Assembly (NCBI GenBank): GCA_013362555.1
Contig: JABFVX010000315.1
Span: 1 to 17,060 of the forward strand
DNA length: 17,060 nucleotides
Direction: 5' to 3'
Source: Mycobacteriaceae bacterium
GTDB lineage: Bacteria > Actinomycetota > Actinomycetes > Mycobacteriales > Mycobacteriaceae
The notes beneath the pieces are model-generated. The model saw nothing but the letters and a program-made list of their open reading frames with translations. It made no database searches and was not told where the DNA came from. The translations under genes and the position numbers were made by a program. This document shows, in pieces, positions 1 to 8,551 of the stretch (positions are counted from its first letter, which is position 1; every line of letters starts with the position of its first letter).

Positions 1-1
1 C

Positions 2-2662
2 GCGGCGCGGATCGCCGCGGCCGTGGCCGAAGGTCTAGAGCGGCCCGGCGGCCGGCCGAGAACGGTTCATCTGGTCGGGGAGCGGGCAGGCGCCGCGGCG
101 ATCGACGCGGCCGGGGCGGGGTCGGATTGGGTCGACAAGGTCGGTTCGGTGACTTTCATCGACCCGCCTGCGGGGCTTACGGGCGGGTACGAGGTCGCCG
201 ATGTCTTCGTGGCGTGGCGCCCGAGCGAAAATCCCGTATCGCTGCCGGATATCGGAGCCAGGCGAGTCGAACTCACCGAGGCGAACCTCGGGTCGATCTT
301 CACCAGGCGCGGCGACGAGATCGCTGATCGGGAGTCGGCGCGGATTACGGGCCCGCGTCAAGTCCGCGCCGCGGTCGATCGGCTGACGGCATTCGTCGCG
401 GACCGGATGAAGGCTCGAGGTTGGATGACGCCCGGCCACTTCCGCGATCTCGAGTTCGTCATGGGCGAGCTGGCCGGTTCCGCCGCCCCGGGTGGCGAGG
501 TTTCGGTGGAGGTCACGGTCCGTGGTGCGCCAGGACAGCAGACCCTCACAGTGCGCGTGGTGAACCAGGGTTTGGGTGTCGTCCCCCAGGGTCTGGTCGG
601 GATGCTCGCCACGGTGGTCACCGCGGACGCGCACCATGCGGGCGGCACGGTCACGTTTCAGCTCGCGGAGGCCCGCCCGAGCACCGCGATAGTCTCGGAG
701 GCCGCTGCGGTCCGAGCCAGGCGCGACGCCACGCGGCTTGCACTGCACTGGAGTGAGTTCCGGCGGTGGGAATCGGCTCGGGCCCTGTTCGACGAACGAA
801 CCGGAATGTACCTGGCGGACAATGGGATTGTCGGGTCGGCTCGGGCTCGGGCGTTTCACGACCTCACCTGGAATCAGCGGGCGGCCTTGGCGCTGTTCGA
901 CTCCGGAAGCTCGCCTGCCACTCCGGGCATGACACCTGCCTGGCGGGACCGGGTCGAACGGATGTATATCAAGCGCAAGCTTGAAGCCCTGCGTACCTGG
1001 CCGGCGGACCTGGATGTGCATCAGAGCGCGGATCTGGCGACCTACGAGCTCGTCGAGCGCGTGCTCGAATACCTCGACGACACCGCGGCCGTGCTGGGCA
1101 CCACCGCGCATCTGCTGCGTCTCGATCTGGATCGGGGCATCGTGATCGCGCTCGGCGACGTGGGCATTGCCCAGCGGGTGACCACCCACGCCACCGAACC
1201 GATGCTGCGAGAGACGCTTCCCGTCGTGATGGACCTCGTCGCCCACCGCCACCGGTTGTCGGCGGCCGAGGGCGCCGCGTCGGTCCTGGCGATGGCATGG
1301 CCGATGCCTGAGTCCCCGGCCGCGTTCGTGGCCGAGTTCCTCACGGACTTGATGGCCCAGCGCGACTATTACGCGCAATTGCCCGACGGCATACCGCACG
1401 CGGCGGAGTATCGGAAGAAGACCGTCGAGTTTGCCGACGTGTTCGATTTCGCCTGGGTGCGACGCAATCTCGAGTCGGGCCCAGAAGCGGCAGCAGGTAG
1501 TCCGGCGCCCGCACCGCACCAGGCGCGGCGGCAGCGACTGCTGGACCGCGTCCCGCACGACGAAGGCATGGTCGGCCTCCACATTCTCCGGCACCTGGTC
1601 GACCGGCCGCCTGCGGACGGCACGCCGCCACGGGGCAGCCGGGTCGACACCAACGGTCTGATCGGCAGACCGGGACCGATTTCGCCCGCCGAGTGGGCGG
1701 TGCGGGCGCACGCGGACTTCCATCCCGAGGCGTTCGTCTCGCCCGCGGCGCTCGGCGCCCGTCTCGCCGACCGGCCCGGCGCTCTCGTTGCGGCATTCTT
1801 CGACGACCCCGGCGGCACGCGCCTGCTGTTCGTCCGCAATGTCGACGGCGCCCTCGAGGCATTGGATGTTGGGTCCCTCCGCAGAACCGATCCCCGAATA
1901 GACGGGCTCGCCGCCGCCACGGTGCAGGCGTCCTGGCGAGCGTTGGAACCGGATCGGCGCCTGTCGGGCGCAAAAGCCTGGTATGGCATCCCATTCGACG
2001 CCGAGGGGCTGCCCCAGCGAGCGCTGACCGCGGGCAGGTCGACGGGCCGAGCGGGGGAGACCATGCCGGTGCAGTGGATCGGCGGCCCGCCGGAACTTGC
2101 GGGAGTCGATTCGCCTGTGCCGGAAGGTGAGACGGATCTGCATTTCATGTACGACCACCCGAACGACTGCGCTCAGGTAGCCCTGGACTGTCTGCGCGCC
2201 AAGCTGCCCACCGCCGGGATTCGCGACTTCGTCTCGGAATCGGGTGCGCGGTACCGGGGACTTTCTCCGCACAGCTTTGCCGCGCTCACCCAGGCAGGGT
2301 GGCGCCCGGGAGGCTATCCCTCGGTCGACGCCGTTGTCGCGGAAGTGCGCGACACCGGCGCGGTGGTCGCCATGGTGATCGAGTACGAAGGACTAGCGAC
2401 ATTCAATGCGGGAGTTGGATCCCATGTGATCGTGGTGTACCGACACCACAACGAGACGGTGCGTCTGTACGAGAAGATCGACGGACAGGTTCTCGACCGG
2501 CCCTTCGAAGAGTTCCCGGCCAACCGGCGGGTGGGCACGGTCTACGGTATCGGGTGGAACAGCGACGGGACGCCGCTGCACCCGTTGCGAACCGGCTCCG
2601 CGCCCGGCCGCGACCTGCCCTCCTCCCAGCTCGGCAGCTCCCACCCCCGACCCGCGCAGTGA
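2..2662 (+). CDS. C-terminal part of a giant polymorphic-toxin-like protein with papain-fold (Tox-PL) domain; 5' truncated by window edge
   Basis: The frame is open to the left edge, so the first in-frame start seen (GTG at 23) is probably internal and the protein continues upstream. Numbering from that GTG (879 residues), residues about 112-215 look like a degenerate GHKL/HATPase fold: ELAGSA sits where an N-box ELxxNA would be, so the key Asn is missing. Residues about 340-480 weakly resemble the actinobacterial DUF1023 alpha/beta-hydrolase domain (pattern LDLDRGIVIALGD) but lack its usual nucleophile region. The C-terminal 170 residues match the papain-fold toxin pattern: NDCAQ with Cys716, GSHVIVVY with His801, and DGQ at 820-822, a Cys-His-Asp arrangement. 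Known Tox-PL domains include glutamine deamidases of bacterial effectors. The targeted protein cannot be told from sequence. No immunity gene follows on the same strand; the next gene is convergent. Papain-fold assignment is fairly secure, the other domains are tentative. Confidence 0.75.
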   Translation, partial: AARIAAAVAEGLERPGGRPRTVHLVGERAGAAAIDAAGAGSDWVDKVGSVTFIDPPAGLTGGYEVADVFVAWRPSENPVSLPDIGARRVELTEANLGSIFTRRGDEIADRESARITGPRQVRAAVDRLTAFVADRMKARGWMTPGHFRDLEFVMGELAGSAAPGGEVSVEVTVRGAPGQQTLTVRVVNQGLGVVPQGLVGMLATVVTADAHHAGGTVTFQLAEARPSTAIVSEAAAVRARRDATRLALHWSEFRRWESARALFDERTGMYLADNGIVGSARARAFHDLTWNQRAALALFDSGSSPATPGMTPAWRDRVERMYIKRKLEALRTWPADLDVHQSADLATYELVERVLEYLDDTAAVLGTTAHLLRLDLDRGIVIALGDVGIAQRVTTHATEPMLRETLPVVMDLVAHRHRLSAAEGAASVLAMAWPMPESPAAFVAEFLTDLMAQRDYYAQLPDGIPHAAEYRKKTVEFADVFDFAWVRRNLESGPEAAAGSPAPAPHQARRQRLLDRVPHDEGMVGLHILRHLVDRPPADGTPPRGSRVDTNGLIGRPGPISPAEWAVRAHADFHPEAFVSPAALGARLADRPGALVAAFFDDPGGTRLLFVRNVDGALEALDVGSLRRTDPRIDGLAAATVQASWRALEPDRRLSGAKAWYGIPFDAEGLPQRALTAGRSTGRAGETMPVQWIGGPPELAGVDSPVPEGETDLHFMYDHPNDCAQVALDCLRAKLPTAGIRDFVSESGARYRGLSPHSFAALTQAGWRPGGYPSVDAVVAEVRDTGAVVAMVIEYEGLATFNAGVGSHVIVVYRHHNETVRLYEKIDGQVLDRPFEEFPANRRVGTVYGIGWNSDGTPLHPLRTGSAPGRDLPSSQLGSSHPRPAQ

Positions 2663-2691
2663 CCCCCGCAGCTGCGGGTGTCACTGCGCGG
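2652..2691. terminator. Long hairpin across the toxin stop codon; likely bidirectional terminator
   Basis: Arms 2652-2670 and 2673-2691 are complementary at 18 of 19 positions, centred on GCAGCTGC, with almost no loop. The toxin stop codon (2660-2662) lies inside the left arm. No T-run follows, as is common for actinobacterial hairpin terminators. It sits between two convergent genes (stops 72 bp apart), so it could serve both. Confidence 0.7.
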
Positions 2692-2733
2692 TTCGGGTGT
2701 GGGCAACGACCGCTGTGAAGTGCGGCTGGAGTA

Positions 2734-4923
2734 TCACGCCCATACGCTCGCGGTGAGGGGGCCCGCGATGGAGTCGATGACGTGGGCGCGCTGCATGGTT
2801 CGTGCGGCCTGTTCGAGATTGGCCGCGGTGGGAGCGGCCGCGAATGCTTGTGCGTTGATCATGTTCTCCGACGCCAGTCGGTGGCCGATGTGGTGCAGGG
2901 TGTCGCGGTTCTGGCTCAGCCACAGTGCGTCGGGCACGGCGTGGTGCAGGGCGTGGGGGTTGTCCCAGTTGGCTTCCACCATCCTCACGAAGTCGTGGTT
3001 CACGTTGCTCCGGTCCAGCGGCGGTGCAATCTTGCTGAGCCAGTTGGACGAGGTCACGACGTACCACGCGCGGAAGGAGGCGGCGTCCGGGCTGGCCAAT
3101 TGGGCTTGAACGTTGCCGAGTGCGGCTCGTGCCTTCTGCAGCTGGGGGTACAGGCGCTGGTTCCCGGATGTCGCCACTCGCTGGAATGCTCGCACCCGCA
3201 TGGCGGCATTGATCATGTCGCGGTCGAAGCCCGCGGATTCGAGCACGCTGCCGTAGACGCTGTCCGGCGCGCCGAGGTCACCGATTCCGTCGACGGCATT
3301 GGCGAGGGTCATGATCTCGTCGGCGCCCGCGGCTCGGGCCAGTCTGGCACGGCGGGCCGCGGCGTGCGCCCAGGTCGACCGGTCGAGGTGGCCGCGCAAC
3401 TGTGCCTCCCGCGGCCACCCTCGAACTGTCATGTCGATGTTCATGCTTTCGGCCTGCTGCCGCCGTCTCGCCATGTATTGCAGCGGGTTTCGAGCCAGCA
3501 GCAGATTCGCGGCGATCGGGTTGGCGTCGATGGTGTTCACCACGGCCAGCGTGGCGAGCGCTGCAGCGGGCAGACTGCGCCCGGTGCCCGCATCGCCCAT
3601 GCCCACGGCGCCGCCACCGCCGCTGGGACGACCCTGCGCCGTGGCCGCGAATTTGTCGGCTATCCACTTGTTCCCGCGACCCAATCCGCGCCGCAGCCTG
3701 CGGAACTGCACTATGGCGACGACCTCGACCACGGCGCCGGTCACCATCACGGCCATCACTCCCGCTGAGCCGACTTGCCGGAACAGATTGCCGAGGAACA
3801 GAACATACACGCCGAGGTAGATTACGTACGCGCACATCGTCGCCGCGGCAACCATGCTGTCCACCACGTCGCGCGCCAGCGCGGTCTGCGTCGGGCCGTA
3901 GACGAAGCCGCCCGCGGCGAATCCGAGGATCGCTCGGAATCCGTGATAGATCGAGTCCAACGCCGCCCACATCACCCCGGCCGCCAGGAACGCCGCGAAC
4001 AACACCAGAACTGTTCCGCAGATCAGCAGCAGCAGGCCGGTGCCCAGTTGGCCGGGACTCGGATGATCGATAAGCGTGCTCGCGCCCGCGGCGCCACATG
4101 CGGCGAGGTTCTTCTTCAACTGGTCCGGACTGCCCGCCGCGACGCCGGCGTTCCACGCTTGCTTGCACGCGGCATTGCCGTCGACGACGTAGCCGAGATT
4201 CCATATCTGAAGCGGCCGGCGAGCGAAGTTGTCGGCAAGGCCGGCCTGCATCGAGGAGACCAGATAGCCAGGATCGGGGCGCGAGTTCCCGTTGAGCCCC
4301 GCGGCAACCGCGATGCCGAGATTTCGGCCTTTCGCCAGCAATCCGTCCGGCGACAGCACATCGCCCAGCGGCTCCGCCAGAAACATCGGGCCCAGAATCG
4401 CTACGGCCAACATGGTCACGACTTGCGACACGGCCTTCGCGGTGTAGCCCCGCACGACGAACCAGCCCACGCACACCGCGCCGATCGACGTCGCGGCGGC
4501 CAGCATCATCGGCGTCGCCACTTGAAACGCGAACAACTGGGCTGTGCCTTGAAGCGCGCCGCGGAACGCATCCAGCCACTGGAAGCCGATTGCGAATCCG
4601 ATCAGCCAGATCGCCGTGGTCACCACGACGATCCAGCCGACGAACTCGAACTGGAGCACGACTGCGAGCATGCTCTCGCCCATGCTCATCAGATCGAAGC
4701 TCTTGGTCGCGAACATGTAGTCGGACAGCCGGACTCCGCCGCTGTCGGTGACCCGCGTCCATACCAGCCCCGCATTGCCCGGCACCGCGATGACGCCGTC
4801 GGCGGCGGACGCCATCGCACCGACCGCGAACATGAGCAGAAATGTGGCCGCACCGACCAGGCCTAGCTTCCGAAGCAGCGCCGCCCGCGCCGGACCTGTC
4901 CACATCTGCCTACATCGCCGCAT
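2734..4923 (-). CDS. VirB6/TrbL-like polytopic membrane protein (putative type IV secretion-like component)
   Basis: A 729-residue protein. The N-terminal 30-40 residues form a signal/anchor segment (FLLMFAVGAMASA). Further hydrophobic segments lie near residues 85-115, 130-155, 165-185, 292-320, 330-345, 357-382 and 386-406. Between the two membrane blocks is an extracytoplasmic loop (about 190-290) with Cys253 and Cys276 that could form a disulfide. A soluble, mostly helical tail of about 320 residues follows a basic segment and a Gly-rich linker. This layout fits the VirB6/TrbL class of inner-membrane channel proteins, including versions in actinobacterial conjugation or SCO6880/PrgI-type clusters. 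That is a topology-based assignment without a diagnostic motif. The start at 4923 is favoured by GAGGGAG three bases upstream; ATG at 4905 is an alternative. Promoter copy C lies 71 nt upstream, and the gene faces the toxin gene. No VirB4, TraG or relaxase gene is visible here. Confidence 0.6.
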   Translation of the reverse strand: MRRCRQMWTGPARAALLRKLGLVGAATFLLMFAVGAMASAADGVIAVPGNAGLVWTRVTDSGGVRLSDYMFATKSFDLMSMGESMLAVVLQFEFVGWIVVVTTAIWLIGFAIGFQWLDAFRGALQGTAQLFAFQVATPMMLAAATSIGAVCVGWFVVRGYTAKAVSQVVTMLAVAILGPMFLAEPLGDVLSPDGLLAKGRNLGIAVAAGLNGNSRPDPGYLVSSMQAGLADNFARRPLQIWNLGYVVDGNAACKQAWNAGVAAGSPDQLKKNLAACGAAGASTLIDHPSPGQLGTGLLLLICGTVLVLFAAFLAAGVMWAALDSIYHGFRAILGFAAGGFVYGPTQTALARDVVDSMVAAATMCAYVIYLGVYVLFLGNLFRQVGSAGVMAVMVTGAVVEVVAIVQFRRLRRGLGRGNKWIADKFAATAQGRPSGGGGAVGMGDAGTGRSLPAAALATLAVVNTIDANPIAANLLLARNPLQYMARRRQQAESMNIDMTVRGWPREAQLRGHLDRSTWAHAAARRARLARAAGADEIMTLANAVDGIGDLGAPDSVYGSVLESAGFDRDMINAAMRVRAFQRVATSGNQRLYPQLQKARAALGNVQAQLASPDAASFRAWYVVTSSNWLSKIAPPLDRSNVNHDFVRMVEANWDNPHALHHAVPDALWLSQNRDTLHHIGHRLASENMINAQAFAAAPTAANLEQAARTMQRAHVIDSIAGPLTASVWA

Positions 4924-4959
4924 CGGCTCCCTCGTCCCTGTTGCAGGCCTCGCCGCCCA

Positions 4960-5011
4960 GTTCGAAGGCTCGCATCGGGCACGCCGGGTCGGGCATGGGG
5001 AGAATCCCTAC
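4960..5011 (-). promoter_or_regulatory. Promoter/operator copy C, upstream of the VirB6-like gene
   Basis: On the minus strand the element reads GTAGGG-ATTCT-CCCCAT (4995-5011). A -10-like GAGCCT follows at 4966-4971 after 23 nt, putting the predicted transcription start near 4959-4960. That leaves a 5' leader of about 36 nt carrying the GAGGGAG ribosome site. This is the only copy with a 23-nt spacer. Confidence 0.55.
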
Positions 5012-5096
5012 TTCTCGACGCGGGTACCTCGTGGTGAAGTCAAAGTGCTTGTGTTGCAGCGCTATTCGGGTATCGTCGGGAAATGCGGGCGGACGT

Positions 5097-5118
5097 CGCG
5101 GCGGGACGCAGGGCCGCG
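5097..5118 (-). terminator. Weak hairpin downstream of the NTF2-like gene
   Basis: CGCGGC at 5097-5102 pairs with GCCGCG at 5113-5118 (6 bp, 10-nt loop). It begins 8 bp past the stop codon of the minus-strand NTF2-like gene. There is no T-run, and such short GC stems occur by chance in this DNA. Confidence 0.3.
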
Positions 5119-5125
5119 GTCATGG

Positions 5126-5530
5126 TCAGTGCGGAGCATCGTGGAAGTGGCCGCTATTGGGTGGGAGCTCGGCATTGCGCAGGATTGCGGTGTCGTGGAC
5201 TCGAACGAGGCGGATGATGCGTCCGGCCGAGACGGTGAAGAAGTCGGCGATGCGCAGTATGCCGACATCGACCATGGTGATGTCGTAGAGCAGCATCGCC
5301 TCGGTGTCGTCGGCGAACTCGGCGAGGAGCTCGACGCAATAGGTAGTGTCGCCGAAAAGGATCACCGTGGTCATGAATTCATACGGCGAGTCGTATTTGT
5401 GGAAGGGCTCTTCGATCCAGCAGAGTCCGTCGAGTTGTCGGCGCGCGGTGCGGTAATCCCGGCTGGTCCAGGCTTGGTGGAAGGCGCGTGCCGTGGAAAG
5501 GGGGTCGGAGGCTGGGGCGTTGATGTGCAT
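5126..5530 (-). CDS. NTF2/SnoaL-like fold protein
   Basis: A 134-residue protein with the pattern of the NTF2-like superfamily. An N-terminal helix (PLSTARAFHQAWTSRDY) is followed by the DG-x-CWIEEPF strand/turn and a conserved YDSPYEF helix. Then come repeated beta strands ending in GRIIRLVRVHD, as in SnoaL, polyketide-cyclase and limonene-epoxide-hydrolase relatives. The fold forms a pocket for small hydrophobic ligands. Members may be enzymes, binding proteins or, in some toxin systems, immunity proteins (Imm-NTF2). The sequence does not decide between these. The ATG at 5530 has no clear ribosome site but lies exactly at the predicted transcription start of promoter copy F, so it is probably a leaderless message. 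It lies between the regulator gene and the VirB6-like gene, all on the minus strand, but has its own promoter element. Confidence 0.75.
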   Translation of the reverse strand: MHINAPASDPLSTARAFHQAWTSRDYRTARRQLDGLCWIEEPFHKYDSPYEFMTTVILFGDTTYCVELLAEFADDTEAMLLYDITMVDVGILRIADFFTVSAGRIIRLVRVHDTAILRNAELPPNSGHFHDAPH

Positions 5531-5581
5531 GATGCCACGATCTCGCCGGCGCGCCGAAATACCAATGGAGGAAAACCCTAT
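5530..5581 (-). promoter_or_regulatory. Promoter/operator copy F, upstream of the NTF2-like gene
   Basis: On the minus strand the element reads ATAGGG-TTTTC-CTCCAT (5565-5581), two mismatches from GTAGGG-N5-CCCCAT. The -10-like GATCGT (5537-5542) begins 22 nt later, and the ATG at 5530 begins exactly 34 nt after the element. This is the most degenerate copy by sequence but fits the spacing rule perfectly. Confidence 0.5.
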
Positions 5582-5589
5582 GATTGCAG

Positions 5590-5623
5590 CAGTGGTGCGC
5601 CCGCTGTCACGAGCGCACCACTG
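5590..5623 (-). terminator. Hairpin terminator of the LuxR-type regulator gene
   Basis: CAGTGGTGCGC (5590-5600) pairs perfectly with its complement at 5613-5623 (11 bp, 12-nt loop). It starts one base past the regulator's TGA stop (5624-5626). On the minus strand GGGTTTTC lies about 10 nt beyond the stem. It separates the regulator from promoter copy F. Confidence 0.7.
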
Positions 5624-8551
5624 TCATTGATTTTGGCGTTGCAGTGCGGAGGCCACCGCCGCGCGGGACGACACGTCGAGTTTCGCGAAAACCCGCGCCG
5701 TGTGCTTCTCGACCGTTTTGGGACTGATGAACAGTTCGGTGGCGATCTGGCGATTGGTGTAGCCGCGGGCGATGCGTTCGGCGATGTCTTGTTCGCGCGC
5801 CGTGAGCTGGATCGGCGCCGCGCCGTTGTCGGATCCGGGGGTCCGGCGCGCGCGCACGCCGAGGTTGCGCAGTGCCCTGGCCGCTTCGTCGCGCAGTCGG
5901 GCCGCGCCTGCGTCGTCGAAAATGCCGTGGGCGAGCCGGAGTTCGCGCAGCGCATCGGTTCGGGCGTCCGCCGCTGCCAGGCTGTGGCCCGCGGTGAGTC
6001 GTGCCTGCGCTGCCCAGACATGCATGCCGACTTCGTCGAAGTACTGCGCCGATTGCAGCGCAAGTGTGACCGCCGCGGCGTGGTCGCTGCGCGCGAACTC
6101 GACCTTGGAGCGGGCGTGCAAGGTCCGTCCGCGTTGCGACGGCAGACCGGTGTCCGTCTGCTCCATCATCGTCACGACGGCCTCGGCCTGGTCGACGTGT
6201 CCGGCGGACAGTGCGGCGACGACCAACGGCAGCTGCCACGCCGCTCGATTGGCCGGCGGCAGCTCTGTCAAGGCCGAGCCGCCGAGGCGAAGCAACTGAT
6301 ATCGGCCGCGTTCGTACTCTCCCGCCTCGATGAGAGCCTGTCCGTAGCACGCCCGGGCGAGCCAGCCGAAGAACGCGCACGGCTGCCGCTCGAGCGCCTG
6401 TACCGCCGCCTTGCCCGCCGACAACGCCGTCGACAGATCGCCGCGCAGCGTTTCCACCCAGCACCGGGAAGCCTCGGCCGCCGACAACACCTGGTTGTTG
6501 TCCAGCGATATCGCGATCTCCACTGCCGACTCGGCCGCGGCGCTCGCCTCGGTCAGTCTGCCGAGCAGCAGCTTGGTGACGACGTCGGCCAGTACGAATC
6601 CGGCCAGGGCGTAGCTGTGCCCGAGTCTGCGGCTGATGCGAAGACCGTGGTCGACGTGCCGCGCGGCGGCGTGATAGCGATCGGCGCCGATCTCGGCGAA
6701 AATCAGATCGGTGAGCGGGTCGAGCAATTGCGGGTCGAGTTCGGCAGCGTGGGTGTCGACGTGGTCGGCAACCTCGTCCAGCAGCGGTGGAATGGCCTCC
6801 ATCGGCCCCCGATAGGCGATGAACCGCGCGAGGGCTGCCGTCGCTGAGAGATAGGCGGCGGTTCCGTGGCCCAGCGTCATCGCCTGGGCGCGGGCGTGGC
6901 GCACCGTCTCCACCGCCTGGTCCCACTCGCCGTTCATGACGTGGTTCACCGACAGTTCCTTGTACAGCGCGATTGTCGCGGGGGTGTCGGCGGCATCTCG
7001 CAGCGTCGCGTCGATGAGGCGGCGTGCAGGCACCCGCAACCCCATGCCGTGGTAGGCCCGCACGATCATCGCACTGATCGTGATCCGCTCCTCGGTCTGA
7101 TCCGGCGAAAGCATCTCGAGAACCTCTTCGAGCCGGGCACGACACTGCTCCAACAATCCCGCCGAGGCGAGCGCAGTCGCCAAAGCCACGGTCAGGCCGG
7201 ATCGGCGGGCCGCACCGTCGCCCTCGGGCAGCAACCCGAGGGCCACCGTGAGCCATTCGGCCACCGCCGCGGGTGCGTGCGCCGCCACCTCCTGCCCGGC
7301 TTCGGTCAGTACCGCGATCGCTGATTCGTCGCCGACCTCGGCCGATCGGGCGATGTGGTGGGCCTGCACGGTCAGCGGTGCTCCGCGGTCGGCGAGCACG
7401 CGGGCCGCGTTCCGGTGTGCGAGCAGCCTGGCGCCGGGCGGCGTGCTCTCATACGCGACACGGCGCACCACGGGGTGGCGAAAACGCAACCTGGCCGCCG
7501 ACTCTGTTGTGCGCAGGAGATCGGCGCTCACGAGCAGGTCCAGGTGGCCGAGCGTGACATTGCTTGTGGCGGCGGATATTTCGATCACAGTCGCGACGTC
7601 GATGGGATCGCCGACAGCAGCCGCTAGGTGCAGCAGGTCGGCGGCGTCCGCCGGCAGTGCCTTGATCTCCCGGGCGACCGCGGTCCGCAGCGCGGCGGGG
7701 AGCTCCCGCTCGGTACAAGGCTCACCCGGATCGTTGACGCCCACGGAGCCGCACGCGGGAGCTGCCGTCCGGCTGTATTGCATGGTGCGGGCGAGTTGCT
7801 CGAGATAGAACGGATTGCCGCCGCTCTCGGTGTGGAGGGCGCGAATCGTCGGTGGCGTCGCCTTGGCGCCCAGGAGTTCCGCCGCCTCGGGCAGCGTCAG
7901 CGGCGCAGGCGCAATCCGGCGCACAATGCCCTCGCGCATGGCGCTGTCGATCGCGGCCGCCAGCGGATTGCGCACGCTGCGCGGCCGGAAAGCCAACGCG
8001 GGCACCACACCCGGAACCGGACGACGCAGCAGGTAACCGATCAGCTCCGCGGACGCCGGATCGGCCCAGTGCACATCGTCGAAGATCAGCAGATGTGGGC
8101 GACGCTTGGCGAGATGTCCCAGGCCTGCACGCACCGCGCGGTAGAGCTGGAACCGCTCCACGTCCAGGCGGTCCACCGGTCCGCGGCCGCGATCCGCGAG
8201 CGACGGCAGCATCGCCGCCAGTTCCGCCATGCGACGCTCGCCGACATCGGCCGACAGCTGTGGAGTCCGAAGCAGTCCGAACCGCTCGTCCAGCGCGTCG
8301 ACGACGATGCCGAACGGCATTTCCTGTTCGTACTCGGCGCCGCGCCCCTCCACCACGTCGAATCCGAATCCCAGCGCGAGACCCCGAAGCTCGGTCAACA
8401 GCCGGGTCTTCCCGATACCCGGCTCGCCTTCCAGTGCGATCGCACCGGACGAACCTGACAAGACCGATTCGAGGACGGTGCGAAGCTCCGCCACCTCTGC
8501 GGATCGGCCTACCAAACGACCGGGCGACGAACCCACGCCGTGCCGGGTCAT
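5624..8551 (-). CDS. Large ATP-binding LuxR-family (LAL/MalT-like) transcriptional regulator
   Basis: 975 residues from the chosen start, typical of LAL regulators. The P-loop GEPGIGKT is at residues 42-49 and the Walker B motif HLLIFDDVHWAD at about 153-164, within an AAA/STAND ATPase domain. A long helical, TPR-like middle follows (about 350-900), for ligand or partner sensing. The C-terminal LuxR/GerE helix-turn-helix starts at LTAREQDIAERIARGYTN, with the recognition segment NRQIATELFISPKTVEKHTARVFAKL. The open frame extends to 8770, but ATG at 8551 has the best ribosome site (GGAGG, 5-nt spacing) and starts just before the conserved LVGR; ATG at 8608 is second choice. Members act as ATP- and inducer-dependent activators. 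Its place inside a group of six LuxR-operator-like sites makes it a candidate regulator of them. Its own upstream region has no copy of the element. Confidence 0.92.
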   Translation of the reverse strand: MTRHGVGSSPGRLVGRSAEVAELRTVLESVLSGSSGAIALEGEPGIGKTRLLTELRGLALGFGFDVVEGRGAEYEQEMPFGIVVDALDERFGLLRTPQLSADVGERRMAELAAMLPSLADRGRGPVDRLDVERFQLYRAVRAGLGHLAKRRPHLLIFDDVHWADPASAELIGYLLRRPVPGVVPALAFRPRSVRNPLAAAIDSAMREGIVRRIAPAPLTLPEAAELLGAKATPPTIRALHTESGGNPFYLEQLARTMQYSRTAAPACGSVGVNDPGEPCTERELPAALRTAVAREIKALPADAADLLHLAAAVGDPIDVATVIEISAATSNVTLGHLDLLVSADLLRTTESAARLRFRHPVVRRVAYESTPPGARLLAHRNAARVLADRGAPLTVQAHHIARSAEVGDESAIAVLTEAGQEVAAHAPAAVAEWLTVALGLLPEGDGAARRSGLTVALATALASAGLLEQCRARLEEVLEMLSPDQTEERITISAMIVRAYHGMGLRVPARRLIDATLRDAADTPATIALYKELSVNHVMNGEWDQAVETVRHARAQAMTLGHGTAAYLSATAALARFIAYRGPMEAIPPLLDEVADHVDTHAAELDPQLLDPLTDLIFAEIGADRYHAAARHVDHGLRISRRLGHSYALAGFVLADVVTKLLLGRLTEASAAAESAVEIAISLDNNQVLSAAEASRCWVETLRGDLSTALSAGKAAVQALERQPCAFFGWLARACYGQALIEAGEYERGRYQLLRLGGSALTELPPANRAAWQLPLVVAALSAGHVDQAEAVVTMMEQTDTGLPSQRGRTLHARSKVEFARSDHAAAVTLALQSAQYFDEVGMHVWAAQARLTAGHSLAAADARTDALRELRLAHGIFDDAGAARLRDEAARALRNLGVRARRTPGSDNGAAPIQLTAREQDIAERIARGYTNRQIATELFISPKTVEKHTARVFAKLDVSSRAAVASALQRQNQ

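Noticed and set aside
35..2272. Minus-strand frame of 745 codons antisense to the toxin
   Set aside because: Arg/Gly/His-rich with no domain pattern. It is a mirror of the strongly coding plus strand, as expected in high-GC DNA.
3278..4903. Second minus-strand frame of 541 codons inside the VirB6-like gene
   Set aside because: Arg-rich with no hydrophobic segments. The overlapping frame shows clear membrane topology and proper codon bias.
4910..4975. 21-codon frame (ATG at 4975) overlapping the VirB6-like start
   Set aside because: Its ATG lies upstream of the transcript start predicted for copy C, and the VirB6-like gene has its own ribosome site.
4748..6847. Plus-strand frame of 699 codons across the VirB6-like, NTF2-like and LuxR-type genes
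   Set aside because: It runs antisense through three recognisable genes and two promoter/terminator regions, with no motif of its own.
7628..8458. Plus-strand frame of 276 codons antisense to the LuxR-type ATPase domain
   Set aside because: The opposite strand carries intact Walker A and B motifs; this frame has Arg/Gln-rich composition.
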